Shown: piece by piece, positions 54,790 through 64,000 of the stretch
Layout: the number at the start of each line of letters is the position of its first letter
How positions within the stretch are numbered: the stretch's first letter is position 1
Origin: Pseudomonas massiliensis
GTDB lineage: Bacteria; Pseudomonadota; Gammaproteobacteria; Pseudomonadales; Pseudomonadaceae
Direction: 5' to 3'
Length of the DNA stretch: 64,000 nt
Assembly (NCBI RefSeq): GCF_000826105.1
Contig: NZ_CCYK01000007.1
Span: forward strand, 806,001-870,000
The notes under the pieces: generated by a model
Database searches by the model: none
Seen by the model: only the letters and a program-made list of their open reading frames with translations
Told to the model about the DNA's origin: nothing
Translations under genes and position numbers: made by a program

Positions 54790-55749
54790 ATGCAACTTGC
54801 CTTGGCCCCCATGGAGGGGCTGGTCGACAATATTCTGCGCGATGTACTGACTCGGGTCGGCGGCATCGACTGGTGCGTCACTGAATTCATCCGCGTCTCG
54901 GACCGTGCCCTGCCACCCTCGAGCTTTCTCAAGCTGGCGCCGGAACTGGCCAATGGCAGCCAGACCCGCTCGGGTACGCCCTTGCATGTGCAGTTGCTAG
55001 GGTCTGAACCCAACCTTCTGGGCGATAGCGCGGCGGTGGCCTGCGAGCTGGGCGCGCCTGTGATCGACCTGAATTTCGGGTGCCCGGCCAAGACAGTCAA
55101 CCGCTCCCGAGGGGGCGCGGTGTTGCTCAACGAGCCGGAACTGCTGCATGCCATTGTCAGCCAGGTGCGTCGGGATACCCCGTCCCATGTTCCCGTCACC
55201 GCGAAGATGCGTCTGGGCTATGCCAGCCCCTCCAGTGCCATGGACTGCGCCCGGGCGCTGGCCGAGGGTGGCGCCGAGCGCATTGTCGTCCACGCGCGTA
55301 CCAAGCTCGACGGTTATAAGCCACCCGCGCACTGGGAATGGGTGGCGCGGGTGCAGGACGTGGTGAAGGTTCCGGTCTATGCCAATGGTGAGATCTGGAC
55401 AGTGGAAGACTGGCAGCGCTGCCGTGAAATCAGCGGAGCGGCGCATTTCATGCTGGGCCGAGGGCTGGTATCGCGTCCGGACCTGGCCCTGCAGATTGCC
55501 GCGGCAGCTCAGGGCCAGGCCATCACGCCGATGGAATGGGAGCAGGTAGTGCCCATGCTGCAAGATTTCTGGGGCCAGGCCACGGCGAAGCTGTCACCGC
55601 GCTATGCACCCGGCCGCCTCAAGCAGTGGGTCGCGATGTTGACGCGCACTTACCCTAGAGCAGTGGCGCTGTTCTCGGCCCTCAGAAAGGAAACCGATTG
55701 CGCGCGCATCGATGCCCTGCTGGGGCTGACTGAACCTGCCCTGGCTTGA
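54790..55749 (+). CDS. dusC: tRNA-dihydrouridine(16) synthase
   Basis: The 319-residue FMN enzyme reduces U16 of tRNA. It has [20 protein letters not shown] at the N-terminus, the catalytic Cys in [20 protein letters not shown] and [20 protein letters not shown], followed by [16 protein letters not shown] and [27 protein letters not shown] near residue 32 favours DusC over DusA or DusB. It overlaps no gene and follows a thioesterase gene by three bases. Confidence 0.92.
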   Translation: MQLALAPMEGLVDNILRDVLTRVGGIDWCVTEFIRVSDRALPPSSFLKLAPELANGSQTRSGTPLHVQLLGSEPNLLGDSAAVACELGAPVIDLNFGCPAKTVNRSRGGAVLLNEPELLHAIVSQVRRDTPSHVPVTAKMRLGYASPSSAMDCARALAEGGAERIVVHARTKLDGYKPPAHWEWVARVQDVVKVPVYANGEIWTVEDWQRCREISGAAHFMLGRGLVSRPDLALQIAAAAQGQAITPMEWEQVVPMLQDFWGQATAKLSPRYAPGRLKQWVAMLTRTYPRAVALFSALRKETDCARIDALLGLTEPALA

Positions 55750-55767
55750 AAAAAGCTGACGAACGGT

Positions 55768-55793
55768 CTTGAAAGTGTTTGGCGAGTCCATAT
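55768..55793 (+). promoter_or_regulatory. Sigma-32 (heat-shock) promoter of ibpA
   Basis: CTTGAAA (55768-55774) is an exact -35 match and GTCCATAT (55786-55793) matches the -10 pattern CCCCATNT at five of seven fixed positions, with an 11-base spacer. It lies 69 bases upstream of the ibpA ATG. Confidence 0.75.
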
Positions 55794-55837
55794 CTGTTTA
55801 GTACGCGATGCCGCAGTCGGGTCGCGGATTCAACTAC

Positions 55838-55856
55838 TCGCTGAACTCTCAGGAGA
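55838..55856 (+). promoter_or_regulatory. ROSE-type RNA thermometer stem over the ibpA ribosome site
   Basis: UCGCUGA (55838-55844) pairs with UCAGGAGA (55849-55856) across the loop ACUC. The pairing has a G-G pair and one bulged A, and it buries the AGGAGA ribosome site. UCGCU fits the U(U/C)GCU anti-ribosome-site motif of ROSE elements. A second stem (CGCGA with TCGCG, about 55804-55826) lies upstream. Confidence 0.7.
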
Positions 55857-55861
55857 TCGTC

Positions 55862-56314
55862 ATGAGCACTGCATTTTCCTTGGCACCACTGTTCCGTCAT
55901 TCCGTTGGCTTCGATCGTTTCAACGATCTGTTCGAGTCGGCGTTGCGCAATGAGTCGGGTAGCAGCTATCCACCCTACAACGTCGAGAAGCATGGCGATA
56001 ACGAATATCGTATCGTCGTGGCCGCTGCAGGCTTCCAGGAGCAGGACCTCGACCTGCAGGTCGAGAAAGGTGTGCTGACCGTCACCGGCGGCAAGAACCG
56101 CGAAGGTGACACCAGCAGCGTCACCTACCTGCACCAGGGCATTGCCCAGCGGGCCTTCAAGCTGTCGTTCCGTCTGGCCGACCACATCGAGGTCAAGGCC
56201 GCGGCCTTGCAGAACGGCTTGCTGAACATCGACCTGCTGCGCGTCGTGCCGGAAGAGGCCAAGCCAAAACGCATCCCGATCGGTGGTACGCAGCAGCCTG
56301 TGCTGGAACATTGA
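55862..56314 (+). CDS. ibpA: Small heat-shock protein
   Basis: The 150-residue protein is an Hsp20-type chaperone of the IbpA group. It has PLFRHSVGFDRFNDLFESAL, PYNVEKHGDNEYRIVVAAAG and the alpha-crystallin core end FRLADHIEVKAAALQNGLLN. It binds unfolded proteins without ATP. ATG 55862 is preceded by AGGAGA inside a ROSE-like stem; an in-frame start at 55808 lies within the leader. The sigma-32-type promoter and the thermometer together point to heat induction. A strong terminator follows. Confidence 0.93.
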   Translation: MSTAFSLAPLFRHSVGFDRFNDLFESALRNESGSSYPPYNVEKHGDNEYRIVVAAAGFQEQDLDLQVEKGVLTVTGGKNREGDTSSVTYLHQGIAQRAFKLSFRLADHIEVKAAALQNGLLNIDLLRVVPEEAKPKRIPIGGTQQPVLEH

Positions 56315-56337
56315 TCGCTCGACGCGAGAAGTGAAAA

Positions 56338-56369
56338 GGGGGCGCCTGGTGGGGCGCCCCCTTTTTTTT
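56338..56369 (+). terminator. Terminator after ibpA
   Basis: A 9-bp stem (GGGGGCGCC with GGCGCCCCC) with a six-base loop is followed by eight T residues. It is one of the clearest terminators of the window. Confidence 0.92.
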
Positions 56370-56392
56370 GCATTCGGCCATCGAGGGGCCTT

Positions 56393-59302
56393 TCATGCCC
56401 CGATCAACATGGCCTGGAATTCCTCGAAGGGCACGGCCCGGCTGTACAGGTAGCCTTGGTACAGGTGGCAGCCCAGGCGGTCTAGAAACTCCAATTGCTC
56501 GCTGAGTTCGACACCTTCGGCAATTACCGTAAGGTTCAGGCTGCGCGCCATCGCCACAATCGCGCGGATGATTTCCGCATCGTTGGGATCATGGGTGCAA
56601 TCTCGCACGAAAGACTGGTCGATCTTCAAGGTGTCTACGGGCAAGCGCTTCAGATAGGTCAGGGAGGAATAACCGGTGCCGAAGTCATCCATGGCGAAGG
56701 TCACCCCCATGCGCTTGAGCGCGCGCATCTTGTTGATGGTGTCGTCCAGGTTCTGGATGACGATGCCTTCGGTGATTTCCAGCTTGAGCAGACTGCAGGG
56801 CAACTGATTGTCACGCAGGCTGCGCTCGATACGGTCGACGAAATCCGCCTGCCGGAATTGCCGCGGGCTGATGTTCACGCACAGGCTGAAGCCGTCGACA
56901 TCGATCAGGCCGGCCTGCAGCAAGCGCGCGCAAGCGCCGCAGGCTTGATCGAGAATCCAGTTGCCGACATCCAGAATCATTCCGCTTTCTTCCAGCACCT
57001 GAATGAATTGGGCAGGAGATTGCTGACCTAGCTGAGGATGCAGCCAGCGCAACAGCACCTCCGCGCCTATGATCCGTTCGGCCCGGGCGTCGAGCTGGGG
57101 CTGGAAATACAAATGCAGCTCGCCTCGGGCAATGGCCAGGCGCAGGTCGTTCTCCATGCGTAGGCGTTCGCTGGCTATCTTCTGCATGGCGCTATGGAAC
57201 ATCTGCGCGGTATTGCGCCCCGAATCCTTGGCGCGGTAGAGGGCTATATCGGCGCGCTTGAGCAAGTCCGCCGGCGTGGTGCCGTGGTCGGGTATCAGTG
57301 CCATGCCGATGCTGGGCGTGACCCGTAGCCGATGACCGTCCAGCGACATGGGTTCCGCGAGCAGTTCGCGCAGGGTGTCGGCCAGGGCGCGCACTTCTTC
57401 GGTCACCTCGCTACGGCTGCCCTCCAGCCCACCGATGAGTATCACGAATTCGTCGCCACCCAGGCGGGCCACGGTATCTTCCAGGCGTACGCTGGCTTCC
57501 AGCCGCGCCGTGATCACCTTGAGCACAGTATCGCCCACGGGGTGGCCGAGGGAGTCATTGATATGCTTGAAGTGGTCCAGGTCCAGGAAGAGCAGGGCGC
57601 CGCGCTGGTTATGGCGCTTGAGCACGGTGATTTGCTGGCTGATGCGTTCCATCAACAGGGCGCGGTTGGGCAGGTTGGTGAGGGGGTCGTGGTAGGCCAG
57701 GTGCTGGATCTGCGCCTGAGCGTTCTTCAACTGGCTCATGTCCCTGGCGGTCATCAACAGGCACGGCCCCTGCTCCAGGGCAATCGGCTCCAGGGTGATC
57801 TCCAGGATCAACGGCTCACCGGTCTTGCGTCGGCCAATGACTTCTCGGTGTCGAACTCGACCGAAGCGCTTGAGTTGGTCTTGTAGGGCATCGCGCTGAT
57901 GGTCATCGGACCACAGCTCCAATTCCTCGGCGGTGCGGCCGATTACCTCGCGGGCGGTCCAGCCGAAGGTTTCGCAGAACGACGAGTTCACCTCAACGAA
58001 ACGACCGCTGGCCTGCTCGCTCACGCACACCGGATAGGGGCTGGCCTGGAACAGGCGGATGAACTTGTCTTCGGAATTCTGCAGGCGGTGTTCCCGGCCC
58101 ACCTGGTCAGAGATGTCGATCAGGGTGCCGGCCATCCGGGTCGGGATCCCCTGTCCGTCGCGATACAGACGCGCCCGGGTTTCCAGGTAGCGATGGCTGC
58201 CGTCGTTCAGTTGTACGCAGTAGGTGGCCTGGTAATGAGGGCTGGCACCGCTGAGTACCTCGCGGAAGTGCTCGATCAAGGCTTCGCGCTCCTTGCGCGC
58301 CAGCCGCCCGAAAAATGCCCGGAACGGCGCGTGCAGGGCTTGCTCCGGCAAATTGTGCAGCGCCGCGGCCCGGGGCGAGGCATAGAGCATGCCGCTGGGC
58401 AGGTGCCAGTCCCAGGTCCCCAGCCGCGCCGACTCAATGGCCAGGTCCAGCCGCTCCTGGCTGTCCTTGAGCAGTTGCTCGGCGCGCAGGCGTTCGGTGG
58501 TGTCAACGAAGGTACTGAGCAGGAACGGGTAGCCGTCCAGCTCGATGTTCTGGCTGCACAGAATGCCCTCGCGCAAGTGTCCGGCCGCCGTGCGCAGCCT
58601 CACTTCCCGGGTGACTGGCTCATTGTTGGCCAGCGTGGCCTGTACCCACTCCAGGCGTCGGGGCGGGTCGGCCCACAACTCGAGTTCTTCGGTGGTGCGG
58701 TTTACCGCCTGGGCAACGGGCCAGCCCAGCACCTTCTCGAAGTGATGGTTGACCTCGTAGATCATGCCGTCGTTGCGGCGGGTCACCATGACCACGTTAG
58801 GGCTCAGATGGAAGAGTGTGGCGAAACGTTGCTCCGAAGCCATGAGGGCGGTTTCCCGCTCCCGCTGGAGGGTGATCTCACGGACGACACCGACCATGTG
58901 TGGCCGGCCGTCCCGCCCCGTTACCAGGCTGCCACTGATCTCGATCCAGTGGAGGCTGCCGTCGGGCCAGCGAATGCGATGGCGCATCGGATGATCCTGG
59001 GGCTCGCCTCGCAGCACCGCTTCGAAGGCCAGTACGGTACGGCCGCGGTCTTCCTCCGGCAGCAGATCCAGGTAGTCGATGTCGGCCGCCAGGCGTTCAT
59101 TGGGGTCGAAGCCGAACAAGGCCTGGGTGCCCCTGGACCAATTGATCAGCCCGCGCTCGATATCCCAATACCAGGCGCCCAGGCGCGCGCCATTGAGCGC
59201 GGCGAGCAGTTGTGAGGCGTTCTCCCAGGCGGCTTCCGCTTCCTTGGGGTCCACTGCCTGGATGCGGGGCAAGCGAGCGCGTGGGTTGAGGCTCTTGGGC
59301 AT
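56393..59302 (-). CDS. PAS-GGDEF-EAL cyclic-di-GMP enzyme
   Basis: The 969-residue protein has four PAS-type domains (about 30-155, 156-285, 285-410 and 410-535), a GGDEF domain and an EAL domain, and no membrane helix. The GGDEF motif LGGDEFVILIGG is intact and RLED five residues before it is a plausible I-site. The EAL motif reads GAEVLLRW, with NISPRQF, LEITEG, DDFGTGYSS, KIDQSF and AEGVE all present, so the phosphodiesterase active site looks intact. It probably tunes cyclic-di-GMP to an unknown ligand. It is convergent with ibpA. Confidence 0.92.
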   Translation of the reverse strand: MPKSLNPRARLPRIQAVDPKEAEAAWENASQLLAALNGARLGAWYWDIERGLINWSRGTQALFGFDPNERLAADIDYLDLLPEEDRGRTVLAFEAVLRGEPQDHPMRHRIRWPDGSLHWIEISGSLVTGRDGRPHMVGVVREITLQRERETALMASEQRFATLFHLSPNVVMVTRRNDGMIYEVNHHFEKVLGWPVAQAVNRTTEELELWADPPRRLEWVQATLANNEPVTREVRLRTAAGHLREGILCSQNIELDGYPFLLSTFVDTTERLRAEQLLKDSQERLDLAIESARLGTWDWHLPSGMLYASPRAAALHNLPEQALHAPFRAFFGRLARKEREALIEHFREVLSGASPHYQATYCVQLNDGSHRYLETRARLYRDGQGIPTRMAGTLIDISDQVGREHRLQNSEDKFIRLFQASPYPVCVSEQASGRFVEVNSSFCETFGWTAREVIGRTAEELELWSDDHQRDALQDQLKRFGRVRHREVIGRRKTGEPLILEITLEPIALEQGPCLLMTARDMSQLKNAQAQIQHLAYHDPLTNLPNRALLMERISQQITVLKRHNQRGALLFLDLDHFKHINDSLGHPVGDTVLKVITARLEASVRLEDTVARLGGDEFVILIGGLEGSRSEVTEEVRALADTLRELLAEPMSLDGHRLRVTPSIGMALIPDHGTTPADLLKRADIALYRAKDSGRNTAQMFHSAMQKIASERLRMENDLRLAIARGELHLYFQPQLDARAERIIGAEVLLRWLHPQLGQQSPAQFIQVLEESGMILDVGNWILDQACGACARLLQAGLIDVDGFSLCVNISPRQFRQADFVDRIERSLRDNQLPCSLLKLEITEGIVIQNLDDTINKMRALKRMGVTFAMDDFGTGYSSLTYLKRLPVDTLKIDQSFVRDCTHDPNDAEIIRAIVAMARSLNLTVIAEGVELSEQLEFLDRLGCHLYQGYLYSRAVPFEEFQAMLIGA

Positions 59303-59341
59303 GGGGCCGGGCTTCCTTGATCGGGCAATTGCCTGGTGCTT

Positions 59342-60220
59342 TCAAGAAGGGACAGTCTCCGCTTCCAGTAATGCCATGAACGCGCGGGCGGCATTAGAAA
59401 GCGTACGTTCCGTATGTACGATGTAGCCTAGCTGGCGACTCAGCTGTACGCCTGGCAGTGAAAGCCGAGTCACCTGCTCGTCCAGCATGGTGCGCGGCAG
59501 CACACTCCAGGCCAGTCCGATGGATACCATCATCTTGATGGTTTCCAGGTAGTTGGTGCTCATGGCGATATTTGGCGTCAGCCCCCGCGCCTGGAACAGA
59601 TGCCGCACGATGTGATGGGTGAAGGTATTGCCTCCAGGGAACACGGCGGGGTGGCGAGCGATGTCCTCCACCGATACCTCGGCTTGCCGGGCCAAGGCAT
59701 GCTCGGGTGCCGCTACCAGGTCCAATGGGTCGTCCCAGATATGCACGGCCTTGATCAGGCCGTAAGGCTCCGGCGCCAGGGTAATGACGGCCAGTTCCGC
59801 GCGGCCATGGAGAATTTCCTCATAGGCGACTTCGGAATCGAGGAACTGAATATCCAGTGCCACGTTGGGGTAACGGCGGGTGAAGGCCCGCAGTAAGGGC
59901 GGCAACCGGTGCAAGCCAATGTGGTGGCTGGTCGCCAGGGTCAGGCGGCCGGTGACTTCGCCATTGAGGTTGCTCAGTGCGCGGCGTGTGTCCTCGAGCA
60001 CATTGAGGATCTGGTAGGCCCGGGGAAGCAGGGCGCGACCCGCCTCGGTGAGGCTTACTTCACGGCCCAGCCGGTCGAACAGCCGTGTGTCGAGCTGGGT
60101 TTCGAGGCCGGCGATGCGCTTGCTGATGGCCGGCTGGGTAAGATGCAGGCGCTCGCCGGCATTGGAAAAACTCCCGGTTTCAGCGACGCTGATAAAGGCA
60201 GTAAGGTTGGCCAGATCCAC
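59342..60220 (-). CDS. LysR-family regulator divergent from leuC
   Basis: The 292-residue regulator has a winged-helix N-terminus, VDLANLTAFISVAETGSFSN and LTQPAISKRIAGLETQLDTR, and an effector domain with HHIGLHRLPPLLRAFTRRYP. GTG 60220 is the best family start; an upstream in-frame ATG at 60289 adds 23 unusual residues. It is divergent from leuC and probably regulates it. Its ligand is unknown. Confidence 0.88.
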   Translation of the reverse strand: MDLANLTAFISVAETGSFSNAGERLHLTQPAISKRIAGLETQLDTRLFDRLGREVSLTEAGRALLPRAYQILNVLEDTRRALSNLNGEVTGRLTLATSHHIGLHRLPPLLRAFTRRYPNVALDIQFLDSEVAYEEILHGRAELAVITLAPEPYGLIKAVHIWDDPLDLVAAPEHALARQAEVSVEDIARHPAVFPGGNTFTHHIVRHLFQARGLTPNIAMSTNYLETIKMMVSIGLAWSVLPRTMLDEQVTRLSLPGVQLSRQLGYIVHTERTLSNAARAFMALLEAETVPS

Positions 60221-60265
60221 GGACTCGAATTCCTTGTTGTTATCCAGAATATAAAAAATATGAAT

Positions 60266-60294
60266 TTGAGTTATTGAATCTAACGCCATAGCAT
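60266..60294 (+). promoter_or_regulatory. Candidate leuC promoter
   Basis: TTGAGT (60266-60271) and TAGCAT (60289-60294) are separated by 17 bases. The area around it is very AT-rich, as expected for a LysR-controlled divergent region. No Leu-rich leader peptide or attenuator hairpin is evident. Confidence 0.5.
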
Positions 60295-60383
60295 GTCTAT
60301 CACAAGCCTGGGGTTTTTATTTGAGCCGCGACAAAACGCCGCCGCCCCCTGTGCAAAGTCATGCCTGACGAGGAGTTGTTTCG

Positions 60384-61817
60384 ATGGCCGGTAAAACCCT
60401 TTATGACAAGCTCTGGGATTCCCACCTGGTCAAGCAGCGGGACGATGGTTCCGCGCTGATCTATATCGATCGTCATATCGTTCACGAGGTGACTTCGCCC
60501 CAGGCTTTCGAAGGACTACGCCTGGCCGGTCGCGCGCCCTGGCGCGTCGACAGCATCGTTGCCACGCCGGACCACAACGTGCCCACCACCCCGGAACGCA
60601 AGGGCGGCATCGAGGCCATCGCCGACCAGGTGTCGCGCCTGCAGGTGCAGACGCTCGACGACAACTGCGATGAATACGGCATCACCGAATTCAAGATGAA
60701 TGACGAGCGTCAGGGCATCGTGCACGTGATCGGCCCGGAGCAGGGTGCGACCCTGCCCGGCATGACCGTGGTCTGTGGTGATTCCCACACGTCCACCCAT
60801 GGCGCCTTCGGCGCGCTGGCCCACGGCATCGGTACCTCGGAGGTGGAGCATGTACTGGCTACCCAGTGCCTGGTCGCCAAGAAGATGAAAAACATGCTGG
60901 TTCTGGTCGAAGGCGCCTTGCCCTTTGGCGTGACCGCCAAAGACATCGTGCTGGCGGTCATCGGCAAGATCGGCACCGCTGGCGGCAACGGTCATGCCAT
61001 CGAGTTCGCCGGTAGCGCCATTCGCGACCTCTCTGTGGAAGGCCGCATGACCATTTGCAACATGTCCATCGAAGCAGGGGCCCGGGTTGGCCTGGTAGCT
61101 TGCGACGAGAAGACCATTGCCTACGTGAAGGGGCGCCCCTTCGCTCCGAGCGGCGCGGATTGGGACAAGGCCGTTGCGGCCTGGCAAGGCCTCAAGTCCG
61201 ATGACGACGCCCATTTCGACACCGTGGTGCGCCTGGACGCCGCCCAGATCAAGCCTCAGGTCAGCTGGGGGACCTCGCCGGAGATGGTGCTGGCGGTGGA
61301 TCAGAATGTGCCGGACCCGGCCGCCGAGGCGGACTTGGTCAAGCGTGGCTCCATAGAGCGCGCGCTCAAGTACATGGGCCTGCGGCCGAACCAGCCGATC
61401 ACCGACATCCGCCTGGACCGCGTCTTCATCGGCTCATGCACCAACTCGCGGATCGAAGACCTTCGTGCCGCGGCGGACGTGGCCAAAGGGCGTAAGGTAG
61501 CTTCCACCATCAAGCAGGCCATCGTGGTACCAGGCTCGGGCCTGGTCAAGGCCCAGGCCGAGCGTGAAGGGCTCGACCGTATCTTCATCGAGGCGGGCTT
61601 CGAATGGCGTGAGCCGGGCTGCTCCATGTGCCTGGCCATGAATCCGGATCGCCTGGAGGCCGGGGAACACTGCGCGTCCACTTCGAACCGCAACTTCGAG
61701 GGCCGTCAGGGCGCGGGCGGTCGCACTCACCTGGTGAGCCCGGCCATGGCCGCGGCCGCCGCGGTGACCGGCCACTTCGTCGATGTCCGTGAATTGTCCG
61801 AGGAGCGCGCAGCATGA
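60384..61817 (+). CDS. leuC: 3-isopropylmalate dehydratase large subunit
   Basis: With LeuD it isomerises 2- to 3-isopropylmalate in leucine synthesis. The 477-residue protein has [20 protein letters not shown], the iron-sulfur cluster Cys in [20 protein letters not shown] and in [16 protein letters not shown], all canonical. GAGGAG precedes ATG 60384. It overlaps leuD by four bases (ATGA at 61814), which couples their translation. Confidence 0.97.
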   Translation: MAGKTLYDKLWDSHLVKQRDDGSALIYIDRHIVHEVTSPQAFEGLRLAGRAPWRVDSIVATPDHNVPTTPERKGGIEAIADQVSRLQVQTLDDNCDEYGITEFKMNDERQGIVHVIGPEQGATLPGMTVVCGDSHTSTHGAFGALAHGIGTSEVEHVLATQCLVAKKMKNMLVLVEGALPFGVTAKDIVLAVIGKIGTAGGNGHAIEFAGSAIRDLSVEGRMTICNMSIEAGARVGLVACDEKTIAYVKGRPFAPSGADWDKAVAAWQGLKSDDDAHFDTVVRLDAAQIKPQVSWGTSPEMVLAVDQNVPDPAAEADLVKRGSIERALKYMGLRPNQPITDIRLDRVFIGSCTNSRIEDLRAAADVAKGRKVASTIKQAIVVPGSGLVKAQAEREGLDRIFIEAGFEWREPGCSMCLAMNPDRLEAGEHCASTSNRNFEGRQGAGGRTHLVSPAMAAAAAVTGHFVDVRELSEERAA

Positions 61818-62455
61818 AAGCCTTTACCCGTATCACCGGCCTTGCCGCCCCCCTGGATCGCGCCAACGTAGACACGGACCAGATCATCCCCAAGCAATTC
61901 CTCAAGTCCATCAAGCGCACCGGTTTCGGGCCCAACCTGTTCGACGAGTGGCGTTACCTGGACGTGGGCCAGCCTTACCAGGACAACTCCAAGCGGCCAC
62001 TGAACCCGGAGTTCGTGCTCAACCAGCCACGCTACCAGGGCGCGAGCATCCTGCTGGCCCGGGAAAACTTCGGCTGCGGTTCCAGCCGCGAACATGCACC
62101 CTGGGCCCTGGACGAATACGGCTTCCGCTGTGTGATTGCGCCCAGCTTCGCCGATATTTTCTTCAACAACAGCTTCAAGAACGGTTTGTTACCGATCATT
62201 CTCAGCGCCGCGGAGGTGGACAAGCTGTTCCGGCAGGTCGAGGTCGAGCCGGGCTACCAGCTGACCGTTGACCTGGCCGCGCAGACCGTGACCCGTCCCG
62301 ACGGCAAGGCCTACAGCTTCGAGATCGACGAATTCCGCAAGCACTGCCTGCTTCACGGCCTGGATGACATCGGCCTGACCCTGCAGGACGCCGACGCCAT
62401 CCGTGCTTTCGAAAGCAGGCACAGGGCCGCGCAGCCCTGGTTGTTCCGTCAATAA
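61814..62455 (+). CDS. leuD: 3-isopropylmalate dehydratase small subunit
   Basis: The 213-residue partner of LeuC has [40 protein letters not shown] and [20 protein letters not shown], typical of the swivel domain. It overlaps leuC by four bases. A 103-base gap leads to leuB. I do not see the extra methyltransferase gene that I expect at this spot in some pseudomonads. Confidence 0.96.
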   Translation: MKAFTRITGLAAPLDRANVDTDQIIPKQFLKSIKRTGFGPNLFDEWRYLDVGQPYQDNSKRPLNPEFVLNQPRYQGASILLARENFGCGSSREHAPWALDEYGFRCVIAPSFADIFFNNSFKNGLLPIILSAAEVDKLFRQVEVEPGYQLTVDLAAQTVTRPDGKAYSFEIDEFRKHCLLHGLDDIGLTLQDADAIRAFESRHRAAQPWLFRQ

Positions 62456-62558
62456 CCGTCCTGGCAGCAGCCGCGCTTGCGCGCGACCGGGCCCAACAGA
62501 CAAACGCCAGGTTGCGAATGAATCCATGGCGCCATTGAACATTTGAATGAGAACACGC

Positions 62559-63641
62559 ATGAGCAAGCAGATCCTGATTCTCCCTGGCGACGGCATTGGC
62601 CCGGAAATCATGGCCGAGGCCGTCAAGGTGCTGACCCTGGCCAACGAACGCTACGACCTGGGCCTGACCCTGTTCGAGGACGTGATCGGCGGCGCCGCCA
62701 TCGACCGCCATGGCGTTCCTCTGGCAGACGAAACCCTGGCACGCGCTCGCGCCGCCGACGCGGTCCTTCTCGGCGCAGTGGGCGGCCCCAAGTGGGACCG
62801 GATCGAGCGTGACATCCGCCCGGAACGTGGCTTGCTCAAGATCCGCTCCCAGCTGGGTCTGTTCGCCAACCTGCGTCCGGCCATCCTCTATCCCCAGTTG
62901 GCGGACGCCTCGTCGCTCAAGCCGGAGATCGTCGCTGGCCTGGATATCCTGATCGTGCGCGAGCTCACCGGGGGCATCTATTTCGGCGCGCCACGCGGCA
63001 TGCGCGAGCTGGATAATGGCGAACGCCAGGCCTATGACACTTTGCCGTACAGCGAAAGCGAGATCCGCCGCATTGCCCGGGTGGGCTTCGAGATGGCCCA
63101 GGTGCGCGGCAAGAAACTCTGCTCGGTGGACAAGGCCAACGTGCTGGCATCCAGTCAGCTGTGGCGGGAAGTGGTGGAAGACCTCGCGAAGGATTATCCT
63201 GAAGTCGAGTTGAGCCACATGTACGTGGACAACGCCGCCATGCAACTGGTGCGGGCCCCCAAGCAGTTCGACGTGATGGTCACCGACAACATGTTCGGCG
63301 ACATCCTTTCCGACGAAGCCTCCATGCTTACCGGTTCCATCGGCATGCTGCCCTCGGCGTCCCTCGATGCGAACAACAAGGGCATGTACGAGCCTTGCCA
63401 TGGTTCGGCGCCGGACATCGCCGGGCAGGGTATCGCCAACCCCCTGGCGACCATTCTTTCGGTCTCCATGATGTTGCGCTACAGCTTCAACCAGGTCGAA
63501 GCGGCCGAGGCCATCGAGGCGGCGGTGGGCAAGGTACTGGACCAGGGCCTGCGCACTGGAGACATCTGGTCGGCCGGTTGCGTCAAGGTCGGTACGCAGG
63601 AAATGGGCGACGCAGTAGTCGCGGCCCTGCGAAATCTGTAA
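62559..63641 (+). CDS. leuB: 3-isopropylmalate dehydrogenase
   Basis: The enzyme oxidises and decarboxylates 3-isopropylmalate with NAD. The 360-residue protein has [68 protein letters not shown] and [21 protein letters not shown] prefer ATG 62559 ([12 protein letters not shown]); an in-frame ATG at 62547 adds four residues. It is followed by a hairpin with a T-run, so asd is probably a separate transcript. Confidence 0.96.
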   Translation: MSKQILILPGDGIGPEIMAEAVKVLTLANERYDLGLTLFEDVIGGAAIDRHGVPLADETLARARAADAVLLGAVGGPKWDRIERDIRPERGLLKIRSQLGLFANLRPAILYPQLADASSLKPEIVAGLDILIVRELTGGIYFGAPRGMRELDNGERQAYDTLPYSESEIRRIARVGFEMAQVRGKKLCSVDKANVLASSQLWREVVEDLAKDYPEVELSHMYVDNAAMQLVRAPKQFDVMVTDNMFGDILSDEASMLTGSIGMLPSASLDANNKGMYEPCHGSAPDIAGQGIANPLATILSVSMMLRYSFNQVEAAEAIEAAVGKVLDQGLRTGDIWSAGCVKVGTQEMGDAVVAALRNL

Positions 63642-63647
63642 TCTCTC

Positions 63648-63688
63648 GGGCCCGCCGCGATTCGGCAAGGGCGGCGGCCCACTTTTTT
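63648..63688 (+). terminator. Terminator between leuB and asd
   Basis: GGGCC and GCCGC, with one bulged C between them, pair with GCGGC and GGCCC; AC and six T residues follow. The stem is GC-rich and the T-run is good. Confidence 0.75.
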
Positions 63689-63704
63689 CAAGGGTGTAGT
63701 TGCG

Positions 63705-64000
63705 ATGAAACGTGTAGGTCTGATCGGTTGGCGCGGCATGGTCGGTTCCGTGCTCATGCAGCGGATGCTGGAGGAGCAGGACTTCGACCTGATCGAACCG
63801 GTGTTTTTCACCACCTCCAACGTAGGTGGCGAGGGCCCCGCCGTGGGCAAGGATGTCGCGCCCCTCAAGGATGCCTACAGCATCGACGAACTGAAAAGCC
63901 TGGACGTGATCCTGACTTGCCAGGGTGGCGACTACACCAGCGAAGTCTTCCCCAAGCTGCGCGAGGCGGGCTGGAAGGGTTACTGGATCGACGCGGCGTC
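63705..64000 (+). CDS. asd: Aspartate-semialdehyde dehydrogenase, 3' truncated
   Basis: The visible 98 residues begin MKRVGLIGWRGMVGSVLMQR, with the NADP-binding GWRGMVG motif, and continue with FFTTSNVGGEGPAVG and LTCQGGDYTSEVFPKLREAG, all hallmark Asd segments. The enzyme reduces aspartyl-phosphate for lysine, threonine and methionine synthesis. The gene runs off the window. It follows leuB and a terminator, the usual pseudomonad order. Confidence 0.95.
   Translation, partial: MKRVGLIGWRGMVGSVLMQRMLEEQDFDLIEPVFFTTSNVGGEGPAVGKDVAPLKDAYSIDELKSLDVILTCQGGDYTSEVFPKLREAGWKGYWIDAA

Noticed and set aside
60295..60383. Possible leucine attenuator before leuC
   Set aside because: A short open frame exists after ATG near 60293 but it has no run of Leu codons and no terminator/antiterminator pair.

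Overview
The window looks like the chromosome of a Pseudomonas. It is GC-rich outside the surface-glycan genes. It carries several small families typical of that genus (DUF3509, DUF2897, DUF1145, DUF1285, DUF4823). The run wbpM-like gene, comEA-like gene, then later tyrB, uvrB, gltX, Ala/Glu tRNAs, leuCDB and asd resembles the order I know around the O-antigen locus of P. aeruginosa, with extra blocks between comEA and tyrB. This is a judgement from gene content, not from a search.

Region 1 (1-12666) is a surface-polysaccharide locus. It has a 5'-truncated GT4 plus RgpF-type fusion, a sugar-nucleotide epimerase, GT2 and WsaF-like glycosyltransferases and a GT-C-like membrane protein, all co-directional and overlapping, ending at a strong terminator (7195-7220). 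A minus-strand group follows (GT2, CysC-type APS kinase, FAD/NAD(P)-binding protein), then the large WbpM/CapD-type membrane dehydratase. Region 2 (12667-18138) has housekeeping and small genes: a lactonase-like propeller, ComEA, a stand-alone FabF, a TetR regulator, a 55-residue DUF2897 protein and PyrF. The gap between fabF and tetR carries three DnaA-box-like 9-mers and a 23-bp dyad.

Region 3 (18275-25722) is a second, less GC-rich glycan cluster set between pyrF and an SDR gene. Its parts match the logic of the Arn or Gtr systems: GT-C-like membrane protein, WbqC, polyprenyl-phosphate-type GT2, methyltransferase, NeuD-type acyltransferase, SMR-like flippase candidate and 4-amino-sugar aminotransferase, followed by a family-43-like propeller. 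I infer that it builds a methylated or N-acylated 4-amino-deoxysugar on a lipid carrier and adds it to a periplasmic glycan. This is the most interesting biological system here.

Region 4 (25878-48062) is core metabolism: SDR, BenE, FolE, Smr, a cysteine-hydrolase-like protein whose usual nucleophile is Ser, PrmB, AroC, methionine salvage mtnB-mtnD-mtnC, an ankyrin protein, SpeE, an LtaS-like enzyme, two SEC-C proteins and an OmpA-type lipoprotein. At the 5' end of benE, 27835-28269 looks like an assembly error: a 124-bp direct repeat flanks G-rich degraded sequence containing a vector-like 13-mer. Region 5 (48163-64000) has tRNA-Asn, tyrB, uvrB, gltX, two Ala-Glu tRNA pairs, a thioesterase, dusC, heat-shock gene ibpA with a sigma-32-type promoter and ROSE-type thermometer, a PAS-GGDEF-EAL protein, a LysR regulator divergent from leuC, leuC-leuD-leuB and the start of asd. 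A REP-like repeat family is scattered at five sites.
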